DNA from: Dolichospermum compactum NIES-806
GTDB taxonomy: Bacteria > Cyanobacteriota > Cyanobacteriia > Cyanobacteriales > Nostocaceae
DNA: 64,000 nucleotides
Reading direction: 5' to 3'
NCBI RefSeq assembly: GCF_002368115.1
Contig: NZ_AP018316.1
Coordinates: forward strand, 4,750,631-4,814,630
Within the stretch, counting starts at the first letter, position 1. Each line of letters begins with the position of its first letter. The position numbers were made by a program, and so were the translations under genes. Below are positions 26,956 to 35,627 of the stretch, in pieces. The notes below the pieces were generated by a model. The model worked only from the letters and a program-made list of their open reading frames with translations. It was not told the DNA's origin and searched no databases.

Positions 26956-28428
26956 CTATATAAATGGTGTTAAATCTAAATGTTCTTCAATTTGAGTAGC
27001 TAAAGAATCTAACATTTGCTCTCGCTGTTCTTTGTAGTTAGCTACACCTGTGGGTAAAGATTTCAAACCCCGTTGTTGCCGGAGACGATTTACCCAAGCC
27101 CGTCGCCAAGGTCCATTATCAAAAATTCCATGTAGATAAGTTCCCCAAACTGATTGACAACTATCTACTAACCCTAAATTAGCATCATCAAATAGAGGCT
27201 GACAGGATTTTTGATCTGCTGGGTTTTCTATCCTGGATCTTCCTTGGTGAATTTCAAACCCAGTCACAGGTAAACCCGCTTGGGGATAATTGGAGGTAAC
27301 TTGACGCTGACGGGCAGTTTTTTGACCAGTAATTACTGTTTTAATGGGTAATAAACTTAACCCTGGATATTTACCAACTTGTCCTTCCATGCCTTCTGGA
27401 TCAGCTATAGATTGTCCCAACATTTGAAACCCGCCACAAATGCCTAAAACCGTGCCACCAGAAGCCGCATAGTTTTGAATTGCTTCCGCCATACCGCTTT
27501 TTTGCAAGGTAATTAAATCGGCAATGGTGGTTTTTGTTCCTGGGATAATTACTGCATCTGGATGTCCTAAACTTTGCTTAGGATGTAAATATTTTACTGT
27601 GACTGATGGTTCTGATTCCAAGGGGTCAAAATCTGTGAAATTGGCAATTCTGGGTAAACGAATCACAGCAATATTTAGTTCAGAGTTAGCTTTTGTGGGT
27701 TTGCGTTCTAGTAAATCTAGGGAGTCTTCCGCTGGGAAAACTTGTTCTAAATAGGGAATCACGCCGACAACTGGTATCCCTGTGCGTTCTTCTAACCATT
27801 TAATTCCGGGTTCGAGAATTGAGCGCTGTCCTCGAAATTTGTTAATGACGACTCCTTTAATTAGGGCGCGTTCCTCTGGATCTAATAGTTCTAATGTGCC
27901 AATAACATGAGCAAATGCTCCACCTCTATCAATATCAACTACTAAAAGTGTGGTTGCATTTAAGTGTTTTGCCACCCGCATATTCGTTAGGTCTTTGTGT
28001 TTGAGATTAATTTCGGCGGGACTACCAGCACCTTCACAAACGAGGGCATCAAACTCTGTAGATAGGTATTGTAGACATTCTTTGATGGTCTGCCAACCAA
28101 TCTCAAAATATTGTTCGTAATAATCTGTGGCGCTGACTTTACCTATGGCTTTACCTTTGAGGATAATTTGCGATGTCATATCCCCTTGAGGTTTCAGTAA
28201 AATTGGGTTCATTTCTACCAGGGGGGCTATTCCCGCCGCCCAAGCTTGCACTGCTTGAGCATAGCCTATTTCACCACCACTGGCGGTAACATAGGCGTTT
28301 AAAGCCATATTTTGACCTTTAAAGGGAGATACTCGCCAGCCACGTCGGGAAAGAATCCGACAAATAGCTGTGGTTATCAGTGATTTCCCAGCGTGGGATG
28401 TTGTTCCCACTACCATGATTGATTTCAT
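26956..28428 (-). CDS. cobQ: Cobyric acid synthase (adenosylcobyric acid synthase)
   Basis: 490 residues, usual for CobQ/CbiP. It amidates four carboxylates (b, d, e, g) of adenosylcobyrinic acid a,c-diamide using glutamine and ATP. The N-terminal dethiobiotin-synthase-like ATPase has GTTSHAGKS at residues 8-16. The C-terminal class I glutaminase-like domain shows the Cys nucleophile in LGICGGFQMLG (about 329) and the His of GTYLHGIFD (about 433). The gene stands alone; no cobalamin riboswitch recognised in the 300 bases upstream. Confidence 0.96.
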   Translation of the reverse strand: MKSIMVVGTTSHAGKSLITTAICRILSRRGWRVSPFKGQNMALNAYVTASGGEIGYAQAVQAWAAGIAPLVEMNPILLKPQGDMTSQIILKGKAIGKVSATDYYEQYFEIGWQTIKECLQYLSTEFDALVCEGAGSPAEINLKHKDLTNMRVAKHLNATTLLVVDIDRGGAFAHVIGTLELLDPEERALIKGVVINKFRGQRSILEPGIKWLEERTGIPVVGVIPYLEQVFPAEDSLDLLERKPTKANSELNIAVIRLPRIANFTDFDPLESEPSVTVKYLHPKQSLGHPDAVIIPGTKTTIADLITLQKSGMAEAIQNYAASGGTVLGICGGFQMLGQSIADPEGMEGQVGKYPGLSLLPIKTVITGQKTARQRQVTSNYPQAGLPVTGFEIHQGRSRIENPADQKSCQPLFDDANLGLVDSCQSVWGTYLHGIFDNGPWRRAWVNRLRQQRGLKSLPTGVANYKEQREQMLDSLATQIEEHLDLTPFI

Positions 28429-28738
28429 TTTTAACTATAATTTAGTATGTTGAGATTCAGTAGTGCATCGGTGAATAAATTGTTATACTGCAAACGGTTC
28501 ATAGTTTAAAGAAAGATGGAACCCCTCTGGTAAACCTCTCCTTTGCACCTCTCCCTAACCCTCTCCTCTTAGGAGAGGGAAAAGGAATAACATTTAATAC
28601 TGGAGAGGCTTTGAACTTGTTCTTTGTGTTATGAGAAAGTCCAAGTTTTAACCGTTTTGAGTATATTCTTTTAAACTTGCATAAGTACGGCGGGCAAGAT
28701 GCCCACCCCACCAAAGTTTTCAGCGCAATTAATGTCGG
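28429..28738. repeat. Intergenic region with interspersed repeats
   Basis: Holds an inverted CCTCTCC/GGAGAGG palindrome (28538-28580), a GTCCAAGTTTTAACCGTTTT stretch that recurs near 48430-48455, and a GGGCAAGATGCCC fragment of the palindromic MITE (28690-28705). No gene seen. Confidence 0.5.
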
Positions 28739-29143
28739 TTAAAAGGGTAAACGTAACCAACGAGTTATAAAATCATTGTAGCGATCGCTCAGGGAAGGAT
28801 TACGCAATTCCTGATCTTTTAACTTGACAATTAATTGATGACCCAAGGGAGTTAGGCGAAAACTGTCTGTAATGCCTTGTCCATCAACTTCTCGCCGCAA
28901 TACTCCCACATCAATCAACCAGGCTAAAGCGTTTTCACAGGTCAATTCTGATAACGGTTGCTTGGTGTAATTTTGCTGAGTTCCTTTCTCCATTGCTATA
29001 GCACCTAGTTGGATACTTTGGCTAGTCATGGCTATAAACAAATTCAGGTTAAAGGGTGAACAGGTTAGCGATCGCTCGGCTCTTTCTAGGGCTTTGCTAG
29101 TATAAACTAAGGGTTTAAGGTTGGAGGAATCCACTGTAGGCAT
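28739..29143 (-). CDS. Conserved cyanobacterial hypothetical protein (Npun_F0494-like)
   Basis: 134 residues with no signal peptide. ENALAWLIDVGVLRREVDGQG followed by SFRLTPLGHQLIVKL looks like a winged-helix-type segment near the C-terminus. The overall sequence matches my recollection of the small Npun_F0494 family found in cyanobacteria; no known function. A DNA-binding role is only inferred from the wing-like pattern. Confidence 0.65.
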   Translation of the reverse strand: MPTVDSSNLKPLVYTSKALERAERSLTCSPFNLNLFIAMTSQSIQLGAIAMEKGTQQNYTKQPLSELTCENALAWLIDVGVLRREVDGQGITDSFRLTPLGHQLIVKLKDQELRNPSLSDRYNDFITRWLRLPF

Positions 29144-29362
29144 TTTTCTTACTCTAAGTTAGGCTTTTTGTCAATGCTTGGAAAATAAATACCTCTTTGG
29201 CAGAATATTCGGTAAGCAAGTTATAAGGGAAATGCCGAAAACCCTTGAAGATGTAGCTTCCTAAGTCAGCTACATCTGTGCTTTAGACAAGGGATGAAGG
29301 CTAGAGGCAGGATTTATCCTGCATTGATTTTAATCCATATTCGTGATACAACTATATTGTCA

Positions 29363-29538
29363 CTAAAGACGTAAAAAGCTACCGAGGGACTCTCGGAAAG
29401 TTACGCTTGTCAGATATGATTTCGCCCGCCAGGTCCAAGGAAATCAGGGCAAGAACCCAAATATTTAAGGCAGTGCCTGAAACTGGGATAACTGAGGGAT
29501 ATAGACTGAAACTCTCTATAGAATCTCCGCGTCTTTAG
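29363..29538 (+). ncRNA. Candidate structured non-coding RNA (~176 nt) upstream of bcp
   Basis: A perfect 9-bp closing stem joins the ends (CTAAAGACG with CGTCTTTAG). Inside are several local hairpins: CCGAG-GGACT-CTCGG, GATTTC...GAAATC and AGGCAGTGCCT. A TATATT box at 29353-29358 sits about 5 bases upstream, fitting a start near the stem. The stretch has no ORF and differs from the AT-rich spacers around it. Size and one long closed rod are compatible with 6S RNA, but I cannot confirm a family. An alternative is a 5' leader of the peroxiredoxin gene, whose start lies 64 bases beyond. Confidence 0.45.
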
Positions 29539-29602
29539 ACCGGAGAGTGTCAATGTAAAATCTTGATTGCATGAATATTTTCTAAACAGGATAAGGTGAA
29601 TT

Positions 29603-30040
29603 ATGCCTCTAACAGTTGGTACAGACGCACCTGCATTTACCACTACAGATACTAACGGTAATACAGTTTCATTGTCTGATTTTAAAGGTAAAACCGTAGT
29701 TCTCTACTTTTATCCCAAAGATGACACACCTGGCTGCACTAAACAAGCTTGCAGTTTCCGCGATGCTCAGTCAGAATATACAAGTAAAGGTATTGTTGTG
29801 TTAGGTGTGAGTGCTGATGGTGAGGCAGATCACCAAGCATTTACCCAGAAGTATAATCTGAATTTCCCTTTACTAGCTGATACCAACAAAAGTATCATCG
29901 CTGCTTATGATGTTGATGGTGGTGGTTATGCCAAGCGTGTTACCTACATAATTGATGGTGATGGCAAAATCATTGATGTTGATGCTTCTGTTAACACTAG
30001 TACCCAAGCCAGTGATGTTTTGGCAAAACTGGGACTTTAA
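29603..30040 (+). CDS. bcp: Thioredoxin-dependent peroxiredoxin, Bcp/PrxQ type
   Basis: 145 residues. It reduces H2O2 and alkyl hydroperoxides with electrons from thioredoxin. The peroxidatic Cys45 and resolving Cys50 are both present in DTPGCTKQACSF, the atypical 2-Cys pattern of PrxQ. The active-site neighbour motif FYPKDDTPGC is intact. AAGGTGA upstream of the ATG is a good ribosome site. A GC hairpin follows the stop. The candidate structured RNA lies directly upstream and could be independent or regulatory. Confidence 0.95.
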   Translation: MPLTVGTDAPAFTTTDTNGNTVSLSDFKGKTVVLYFYPKDDTPGCTKQACSFRDAQSEYTSKGIVVLGVSADGEADHQAFTQKYNLNFPLLADTNKSIIAAYDVDGGGYAKRVTYIIDGDGKIIDVDASVNTSTQASDVLAKLGL

Positions 30041-30059
30041 TCATCAAGTAACTTCTTGA

Positions 30060-30078
30060 GGGCGCAGACTTTGCGCCC
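30060..30078 (+). terminator. Terminator-like hairpin after bcp
   Basis: GGGCGCA-GACTT-TGCGCCC followed by a weak T-rich stretch (ATTATTT). A near-identical palindrome follows the GT2 gene at 58384. Confidence 0.6.
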
Positions 30079-30091
30079 ATTATTTCCCATT

Positions 30092-30198
30092 TACAGCAAT
30101 TTCCAATCATATTAAGGTACATCCTAGCCCCCTCCCCGCAAGCGATGAGGGGGTTGGGGGTGGGGTTCTTGTTCCAGGTTTGATGACAATTTGCTGTA
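30092..30198. mobile_element. MITE-like element with TACAGC termini (copy 2)
   Basis: 107 bases beginning TACAGCAATTTCC and ending GACAATTTGCTGTA, inverted relative to the copy at 6216-6369 and with a shorter centre (CCCCTCCCCGC...GAGGGGG). It ends 5 bases from the stop codon of the next gene. Confidence 0.65.
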
Positions 30199-30202
30199 AG
30201 TG

Positions 30203-30586
30203 TTATTTACCTGATGATGGTGAAATCTGTAAAGGAAAGAGATTTTGTCCAGGGATAATGACAGAGGTGCCTGGATTTTGTTGTAGTTGAGGTTGAAGTA
30301 GTTTCTGTTGTTCTGCCTTAAATGCGGCTATGGCTGGATCTAACTGTTGATTTTGTTGTTCCGCATTCCATTGGGTCTTGCTCATTTGCAATGTGTGCAT
30401 GAGACTGAGGGGGTTGAAATCTGAGCCATTACCAGATAAGGTATTGCTATTGCGATCGCTTTCCAAAGTCCCAAAAGGTTGATTAGGATCAGCTAAGGTG
30501 GGCGATACTCCTAATAGAGAAGCGAAACTCATGCCGGCGATAGTGGCAACAATAATTTTGCGAACTGGTAAAAATGGACTTTTCAT
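30203..30586 (-). CDS. Small exported protein, unknown
   Basis: 127 residues with a signal peptide (KIIVATIAGMSFASLLG..TLADP, cleavage near residue 32). The mature chain is Gln/Asn-rich (about 60-110) and ends PLQISPSSGK. No domain recognised. It starts 21 bases after the ABC-2 permease stop on the same strand and is probably co-transcribed with it. Confidence 0.65.
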   Translation of the reverse strand: MKSPFLPVRKIIVATIAGMSFASLLGVSPTLADPNQPFGTLESDRNSNTLSGNGSDFNPLSLMHTLQMSKTQWNAEQQNQQLDPAIAAFKAEQQKLLQPQLQQNPGTSVIIPGQNLFPLQISPSSGK

Positions 30587-30607
30587 GAAATTGCCCCTTA
30601 TATATTT

Positions 30608-31492
30608 TTAAGCAAGACTGCGGCGTAGTTGAGGTTGAATACTCAATAAAGCCACTATTGCAAAACCGAGTAATACTAACAACGCTACCCCAAAGGTAAC
30701 ATCACCCCAAAAGGCGTGCATAACGATATCATTTAATCCCCAACTGCTGTGTAAATACAAATAGCGAATGGGTTCAATTGCATAGCTGAGAGGGTTGAGG
30801 GTGGCGATAACCTGCAACCAACCGGGCATGAAAGATAAAGGTGCTAAGGCTGTGCTGGCGAATAATAGCGGGAGGTTAGTGACAAAAATCACGGCGATAA
30901 GTTCAATGTGTCCGGGTAATGCAAAGGCTAAACCTAAAGAAATAGCGGTGACACCTAAAGCTAGGAGAAAGACAATGAGAGCGATCGCACATAATCCTGT
31001 AATATCAGGTAAACCAGCCCCTAAAAATGCCGCTGCTGCCACAATTACCGCTGCTTGGAGTAAACTTTGGCTAATAATAAAAATAGCAGAAGCAAAAACA
31101 ATTGAAAAGCGCGAAGCTAGAGGTGCAACCAGCAAGCGGTTTAAAAAGCCAAATTCTCTATCAAACATCACAGGTAAGCCAGCATTTAACGCCCCCGCAA
31201 AAGCAGTAAATACTATCACACCTGCTGCTAAAAATTGTCCGTAATTTGTCGTACTACCAAATAAGCCTGTAGGCGCATTTTGGAATAAAGCCCCAAACAA
31301 AACCAACCACATAACAGGCTGAATAATCCCGGCTATCAGGCTAGAGGGACGACGTTGGAGTTGAATAAATAGACGACGGGTTAAAGCAAAAGTTTCTTGA
31401 ACAATTTCTGCCAAGAAATTTGAGTTTGTATTCACAACTACATTAGATGAGGTGAGTTCTTGCCAATTCATCACTGCTTTATCATTATTCAT
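30608..31492 (-). CDS. ABC-2 type transporter permease (DrrB-like)
   Basis: 294 residues. After a cytoplasmic N-terminus, six predicted spans: about 54-74, 88-108, 132-152, 160-185, 195-215 and 263-283. The core GIIQPVMWLVLFGALFQN and the later LAPLSFMPGWLQVIATLNPLSYAIEPIRY segment are characteristic of ABC-2/DrrB exporters. No ATPase gene is adjacent on either side; the upstream neighbour is a CorC-type protein. Exported substrate unknown (lipid, polyketide or polysaccharide in the family). Confidence 0.9.
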   Translation of the reverse strand: MNNDKAVMNWQELTSSNVVVNTNSNFLAEIVQETFALTRRLFIQLQRRPSSLIAGIIQPVMWLVLFGALFQNAPTGLFGSTTNYGQFLAAGVIVFTAFAGALNAGLPVMFDREFGFLNRLLVAPLASRFSIVFASAIFIISQSLLQAAVIVAAAAFLGAGLPDITGLCAIALIVFLLALGVTAISLGLAFALPGHIELIAVIFVTNLPLLFASTALAPLSFMPGWLQVIATLNPLSYAIEPIRYLYLHSSWGLNDIVMHAFWGDVTFGVALLVLLGFAIVALLSIQPQLRRSLA

Positions 31493-31733
31493 AGGGAATG
31501 CTAAAAGTAAGGAGTCAGGAGTCAGGAGTCAGGAGAAATATTTTTCTCTTGTGTTTTTTGTTGAGGCAACCATTCTGAATTGTGACAAATGTATCAATTA
31601 TAAACATCTCTGTAGTTTTTAATTAGCAAAGAATATTTATAATTCTTAATACTATATTATAACCAATATCCAATAATATCAAAGTAGAGCGATCGCAAAG
31701 CGCTCCGCAGGAATCGCCATTTTGATAAAGTTA

Positions 31734-33086
31734 CTATCCATTTCCATCTAAAATGCTAATTTGGATTTGGTGAAGACGGGGACCAATCACAGAGATAACC
31801 GTAAATTCAAGATTGTCATAATGAAAAATTTCGCCTTTGTGCGGGATTTTTTGGCATTGATAAAGCAAAAATCCGCCCAAAGTTTGGTATTCTCTAATTA
31901 AAGGTAAATTAAGATGTAAGATTTGATTAACTTCTTCCAAATTAATTTGCGCTTGCACCAAAAATGTCTGTTTGTCTACCATTTGAATCAGTAAATCATT
32001 GGTGCTGTCAAGTTCACCAGCATGACCAATAATTTCCGCAATAATATCTTGAATAGTTACCAGTCCCACAGTTCCCCCAAATTCATTCACTACCATCACC
32101 ATAGCGGGCTTCTCTTGCTGCATCATTGGCAAAAGTTCACTTAAAAGAGTTTGTTCTGGTACAAATCTAGGTGGGCGCATCCAAGGCTGGATTTGTGTTT
32201 CTGGTGTGATTTTCCCTAACGCCAAAGGTTGTGCTAAATCTTGAAAGTAAACTACACCGCGAATATCGTCCAAAGATTCGCCAATAATAGGATAGCGAGA
32301 GTGTCCAGTGGCGGCTATTTCCTCAAGTAAGGTTTGAAAACTGGCAGTTATGGGGATACCAATAATGCTAGTGCGAGGAATCATGATGTCTTCAGCGGTA
32401 ATATCCCCAAATTCAAAGACGTTATTTAAAAGTTCTCGTTCAGCATTCTCTAAACCTGTAGATTCTCGTTCTGTAGAGATAATTAATTGTAACTCTTCCG
32501 GTGTCACAGGCGGTCGCCAACTTTGACCCGTGTATTCAATCCCAAATAATCGTAATAGCCAATGAGTTGATTGATTAAGAACCCAAATAAAGGGACTGAA
32601 AAACCGGACTATAGATTTAACTGATGGTCCCAAAAATCTAGCTAGTTGCTCTGAGTATAACATAGCTACTGATTTTGGACACAATTCTCCTAAAACAATT
32701 TGCAAGTAAGCAATAGCAAAAAAGGCAATGGGGACTGATAAAGAATGAGCGAGTAAGTAATTAATTCTCACACTTAACGGCCAAGAATCGAGCCATTTTT
32801 CTACCAATACAGCAATTGTACTTTCGCCAATCCAACCCAGCGCCAAACTAGAAAGGGTAATACCTAATTGGGCTGTAGATAGTAGTCTATCAATACTACG
32901 TTGTAATGTTTCCACTGCGATCGCTCGAATATCACCAGCTTGTACCAACTGTTGAATCCGAGTTCGTCGCACCGTCACCATTGAAAACTCCGCCGTCACA
33001 AAAAAAGCATTGATAGCAATTAGCACTAGCACGCTACACAATCGCAGTCCTGTATCTGTCCAACTTAAGGTAGAAAAAGCACTCAC
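31734..33086 (-). CDS. CorC/HlyC-family membrane protein (CNNM, CBS pair, CorC_HlyC)
   Basis: 450 residues. An N-terminal DUF21/CNNM transmembrane domain (about 10-190, with FFVTAEFSMVTVRRTRIQQLV) is followed by tandem CBS domains (about 215-335, IMIPRTSIIGIP and FGGTVGLVTIQDI) and a C-terminal CorC_HlyC domain (about 350-445). Family members handle Mg2+/Co2+ efflux or sense nucleotides through CBS; the old haemolysin label is misleading. It sits alone on the minus strand. Confidence 0.92.
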   Translation of the reverse strand: MSAFSTLSWTDTGLRLCSVLVLIAINAFFVTAEFSMVTVRRTRIQQLVQAGDIRAIAVETLQRSIDRLLSTAQLGITLSSLALGWIGESTIAVLVEKWLDSWPLSVRINYLLAHSLSVPIAFFAIAYLQIVLGELCPKSVAMLYSEQLARFLGPSVKSIVRFFSPFIWVLNQSTHWLLRLFGIEYTGQSWRPPVTPEELQLIISTERESTGLENAERELLNNVFEFGDITAEDIMIPRTSIIGIPITASFQTLLEEIAATGHSRYPIIGESLDDIRGVVYFQDLAQPLALGKITPETQIQPWMRPPRFVPEQTLLSELLPMMQQEKPAMVMVVNEFGGTVGLVTIQDIIAEIIGHAGELDSTNDLLIQMVDKQTFLVQAQINLEEVNQILHLNLPLIREYQTLGGFLLYQCQKIPHKGEIFHYDNLEFTVISVIGPRLHQIQISILDGNG

Positions 33087-33504
33087 TGTCTAAGATAGTG
33101 TAGAATTTGACAACTGGAGCAAAAAAATCCCAAATCACCTGAGTTAGGAGTTCGGAGACGCTACGCGAACGGAATTATAATTTTTTCAACGAGATCATAA
33201 GGGTTTGAGACTCCTCGTTGGGGCAGTTTTCCACAAATTATCTTATGTCGAACTCAGGTTAAATCGAATCTTAAATTAGGGCGAGGAGTCAGGAGTCAGG
33301 AGTCAGGAGGAAAAATGAGAGAAAGACAAGAATAATATTAAATCTGGAAAAGTAACCAGTAAATGAACGGTTTCAACGCTTATTCATTCCTTGCACCTAA
33401 TTCACCTTTTTAACCCTAAAACTCTTGATTTATTAAGTTTTTGGCTTATATGTCTATATCTTGCGTAACAACGCAGGAATCATACGCCACGCTCTCAGCA
33501 AACC
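33087..33504. repeat. Intergenic region with GAGTCAG heptamers and a GCTACGCGAACG module
   Basis: Contains GGAGACGCTACGCGAACGG (33155-33173), related to the module inserted in the helicase gene, and GAGTCAG heptamers at 33286-33309. No gene seen. Confidence 0.5.
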
Positions 33505-34203
33505 CTAATTATCTTTCTCTACAGGAATATCAGACAATTGTAACTTGAGTTTTTGAGCCGGATAATCAGTTAAAGATAAAGATATCTGCTTGACATCATC
33601 AAGTAAAGCAGTGGGAATGCTGATTGTACCTTTAAATTCTGCACCTTTGGCGGGCAGTTCTGCGGGTAAACCTTCAGTAATTGCACTCAAAGTTCTGCCT
33701 TTATCATCAGTAATATCTAAAAAGCTATAGAGAAACCGCACAGACTCGCCACCTTTATTCCGCATATTCACTTTTAGTAGTAAATCACCACCGGAATAGC
33801 GAATAGATTTTACAGACATGGTAACACCTTCACTTTCAGCCGTTACAGGAAATCCTGGTTGAGGAGTCTCTTCAACGACAGGTGTTTCCTTTGGTTGCGG
33901 CTTGGTAACTTTAATCTCTTCTTCTTCTTCGGATTTGTCTGGTTTATTACCCTTTTTTTTGTCGTTAATTCGTGATTTTACGGTTTTGAGAATATCTTCT
34001 TCTTTTAAAAAAGCTACACTTTCCTCCTGGGGATTATTAGCCTTGTTGATGTTAAGTTTAGTTACAGGACGACCATCTGGCGTAGTCACACCTTTAAGTG
34101 CCATACTCCCCAAGGTAAAGCCCAAAAAACCACTCGCAGAACCGGCACCCAACATCAGAGTTAACAAAATTAAGGTTAGTAGTACAGTAGTATTTATTTT
34201 CAT
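33505..34203 (-). CDS. Exported/anchored protein with charged linker, unknown
   Basis: 232 residues. An N-terminal hydrophobic segment (about 5-28) acts as signal or anchor. A Lys/Glu/Pro-rich low-complexity linker (about 75-115, with EEEEE and KPQPKETP) leads into a beta-rich C-terminal domain (VTMSVKSIRYSGGDLLLKVN onward) that resembles DUF4352/immunoglobulin-like domains of secreted proteins. Function unknown; likely periplasmic. Confidence 0.7.
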   Translation of the reverse strand: MKINTTVLLTLILLTLMLGAGSASGFLGFTLGSMALKGVTTPDGRPVTKLNINKANNPQEESVAFLKEEDILKTVKSRINDKKKGNKPDKSEEEEEIKVTKPQPKETPVVEETPQPGFPVTAESEGVTMSVKSIRYSGGDLLLKVNMRNKGGESVRFLYSFLDITDDKGRTLSAITEGLPAELPAKGAEFKGTISIPTALLDDVKQISLSLTDYPAQKLKLQLSDIPVEKDN

Positions 34204-34442
34204 TAGGAAATAGAAATTTAGATTTAGTTACTATATATGCTAATGGGGATTTTTGAATTTGGCATTCTTGATCTTAGCAAAATTCACCACCCTACAGTCC
34301 TGAGAGGGAGAAAAATCAGGAATTGTTCTTGATGATTGTTTATAGGTTGCCAAATTATGATATAATGGTGTACTGTGGTTAAAGTGAAGTCATAACATAA
34401 ATGACCAAACTTAAACTACAAGGTTGAAATCCAAGTAAATAA

Positions 34443-34515
34443 GCGCCTTTGGCCGATTGGGGAGGCAACGAACTCATAATTCGTCTTCAGGCTGGTTCGA
34501 TTCCAGCAGGGCGCA
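34443..34515 (+). tRNA. tRNA with CAT anticodon (elongator Met or Ile2)
   Basis: Cloverleaf: acceptor GCGCCTT/AGGGCGC with A discriminator, three-pair D stem GCC/GGC, perfect anticodon stem ACGAA/TTCGT with loop CTCATAA, T-arm GCTGG/CCAGC. The G1-C72 pair excludes an initiator. C4-G69 and C5-G68 are pairs favoured by TilS in tRNA-Ile2, so Ile(CAU) cannot be excluded. The variable loop is six bases, slightly long. A TATAAT box is at 34361-34366. Confidence 0.85.
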
Positions 34516-35160
34516 CTTTAAAAGAATTCAGGAGGAGTAGGGGCAATCCCCCTGTGGTTGCCTAGGGGCAATCCCCCTGTGGTTGCCTAGGGGCAATCCC
34601 CCTGTGGTTGCCTAGGGGCAATCCCCCTGTGATTGCTCCAAATACCGGGGTAGGCACGGGGGCGCTACCTCTACATTAAATCTAAATCTTTTATATAATT
34701 AGGGTTTGCTGTCTGGCTTTGAATTTAATTTAGGGCGTTGCTGATAGCCTGCGTGGCGAAGCCATATTAAGGCATGAAAATCAAAAATTCCATTTCTCAA
34801 ACTCTTACTCTTTGCGTCTGGAATCCCCATGAATCCCCATTGTCGCACCAAACAGGTATGGACTGGGTTTACTGTGAAAAATAGATTGACGGGTAAGTAG
34901 GTGAACAGAAAAAATTAAAGGTATGTGAAGAAAAGTAAAATCACTCAAAACTCTCTTCCTGTTCCCTGTTCCCTTGCCCCAAAGCCTTAGCAGTGCCACT
35001 TAGTGATTGTACCAAGTAAGTTGTACCAGGTAAGTTGCAAAAATTAGATAATTGTGAATTCATCAATTAATTAATTTAAAAATAACTATAGGTTGGGTTG
35101 TCGCTTAACCCAACCTACACATCTTAAATTAAGCACTACTTAAAAGTCTTATGGATCTCA
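34516..35160. repeat. Non-coding spacer with interspersed repeats
   Basis: Beyond the 25-bp array, about 34898-34980 is the inverted copy of 8090-8181. A short palindrome (GGTTGGGTTGTCGCTTAACCCAACC) at 35091-35115 may end a transcript. No gene that I can support. Confidence 0.5.
34538..34637. repeat. 25-bp tandem array (GGGGCAA/GTGGTTGCC type)
   Basis: Four copies of TAGGGGCAATCCCCCTGTGG-TTGCC, the last with GTGATTGC. Each unit is palindromic in part. It is kin to the 37-bp array at 15867 and the single copy at 54341, and lies just after the CAT tRNA. Confidence 0.85.
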
Positions 35161-35571
35161 TCAATCTGAGAGTTTACGGTATTGGTTTTCTGTAGCCTTA
35201 CCTTTGAAAATACTATTATCCATAGACTTTTGAGCTTGAGCTTCAATTTTTGATCTTTGTTGCTGACTAGCACCTTTTACATCTTCAATTGTATTCTGAA
35301 CCTTGCTTTCCGCTTGTTTGACTTTTCCCATGATCTGATCTTCTTTATTGCCTGTAATTTTACCGATTGTTTCTTGAGCTTTACCTTCAATATCCTTGCC
35401 TATAGCCTCGACTCTATTCATAGTGGCAATTTGAGTTGGGGCTTGATTAATTGGCTGGGTCAAAAAAGTTGTAGCTAAACTATCCTTAGCAGTCACAGCC
35501 GTGAAACTTCCTAGTAATAAAATTAAAGCAATAGTCAGAAAAAACCTACGAAATTTTTCCAGTAAAATCAT
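35161..35571 (-). CDS. Exported CsbD-family stress protein
   Basis: 136 residues. A signal/anchor segment (about 10-28) precedes a CsbD domain (RVEAIGKDIEGKAQETIGKITG...KVKQAESKVQNTIEDVKG, about 52-100) and a Gln/Lys-rich tail. CsbD proteins are small, charged general-stress proteins of unknown biochemical activity. Export of a CsbD domain is a little unusual. It is last of five co-directional stress-type genes; 56 bases separate it from the BON lipoprotein gene. Confidence 0.82.
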   Translation of the reverse strand: MILLEKFRRFFLTIALILLLGSFTAVTAKDSLATTFLTQPINQAPTQIATMNRVEAIGKDIEGKAQETIGKITGNKEDQIMGKVKQAESKVQNTIEDVKGASQQQRSKIEAQAQKSMDNSIFKGKATENQYRKLSD

Positions 35572-35627
35572 GAGAATTTGCTCCTCGATAGGTGGGTAAT
35601 AAATTTATAAATGATAAATGCAATTGT

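Noticed and set aside
28429..28738. Cobalamin riboswitch upstream of cobQ
   Set aside because: No B12-box-like sequence or long structured leader was recognised; the region is mostly interspersed repeats.
34805..34999. 64-residue minus-strand ORF
   Set aside because: Lies across an interspersed repeat shared with 8090-8181; no protein-like features.
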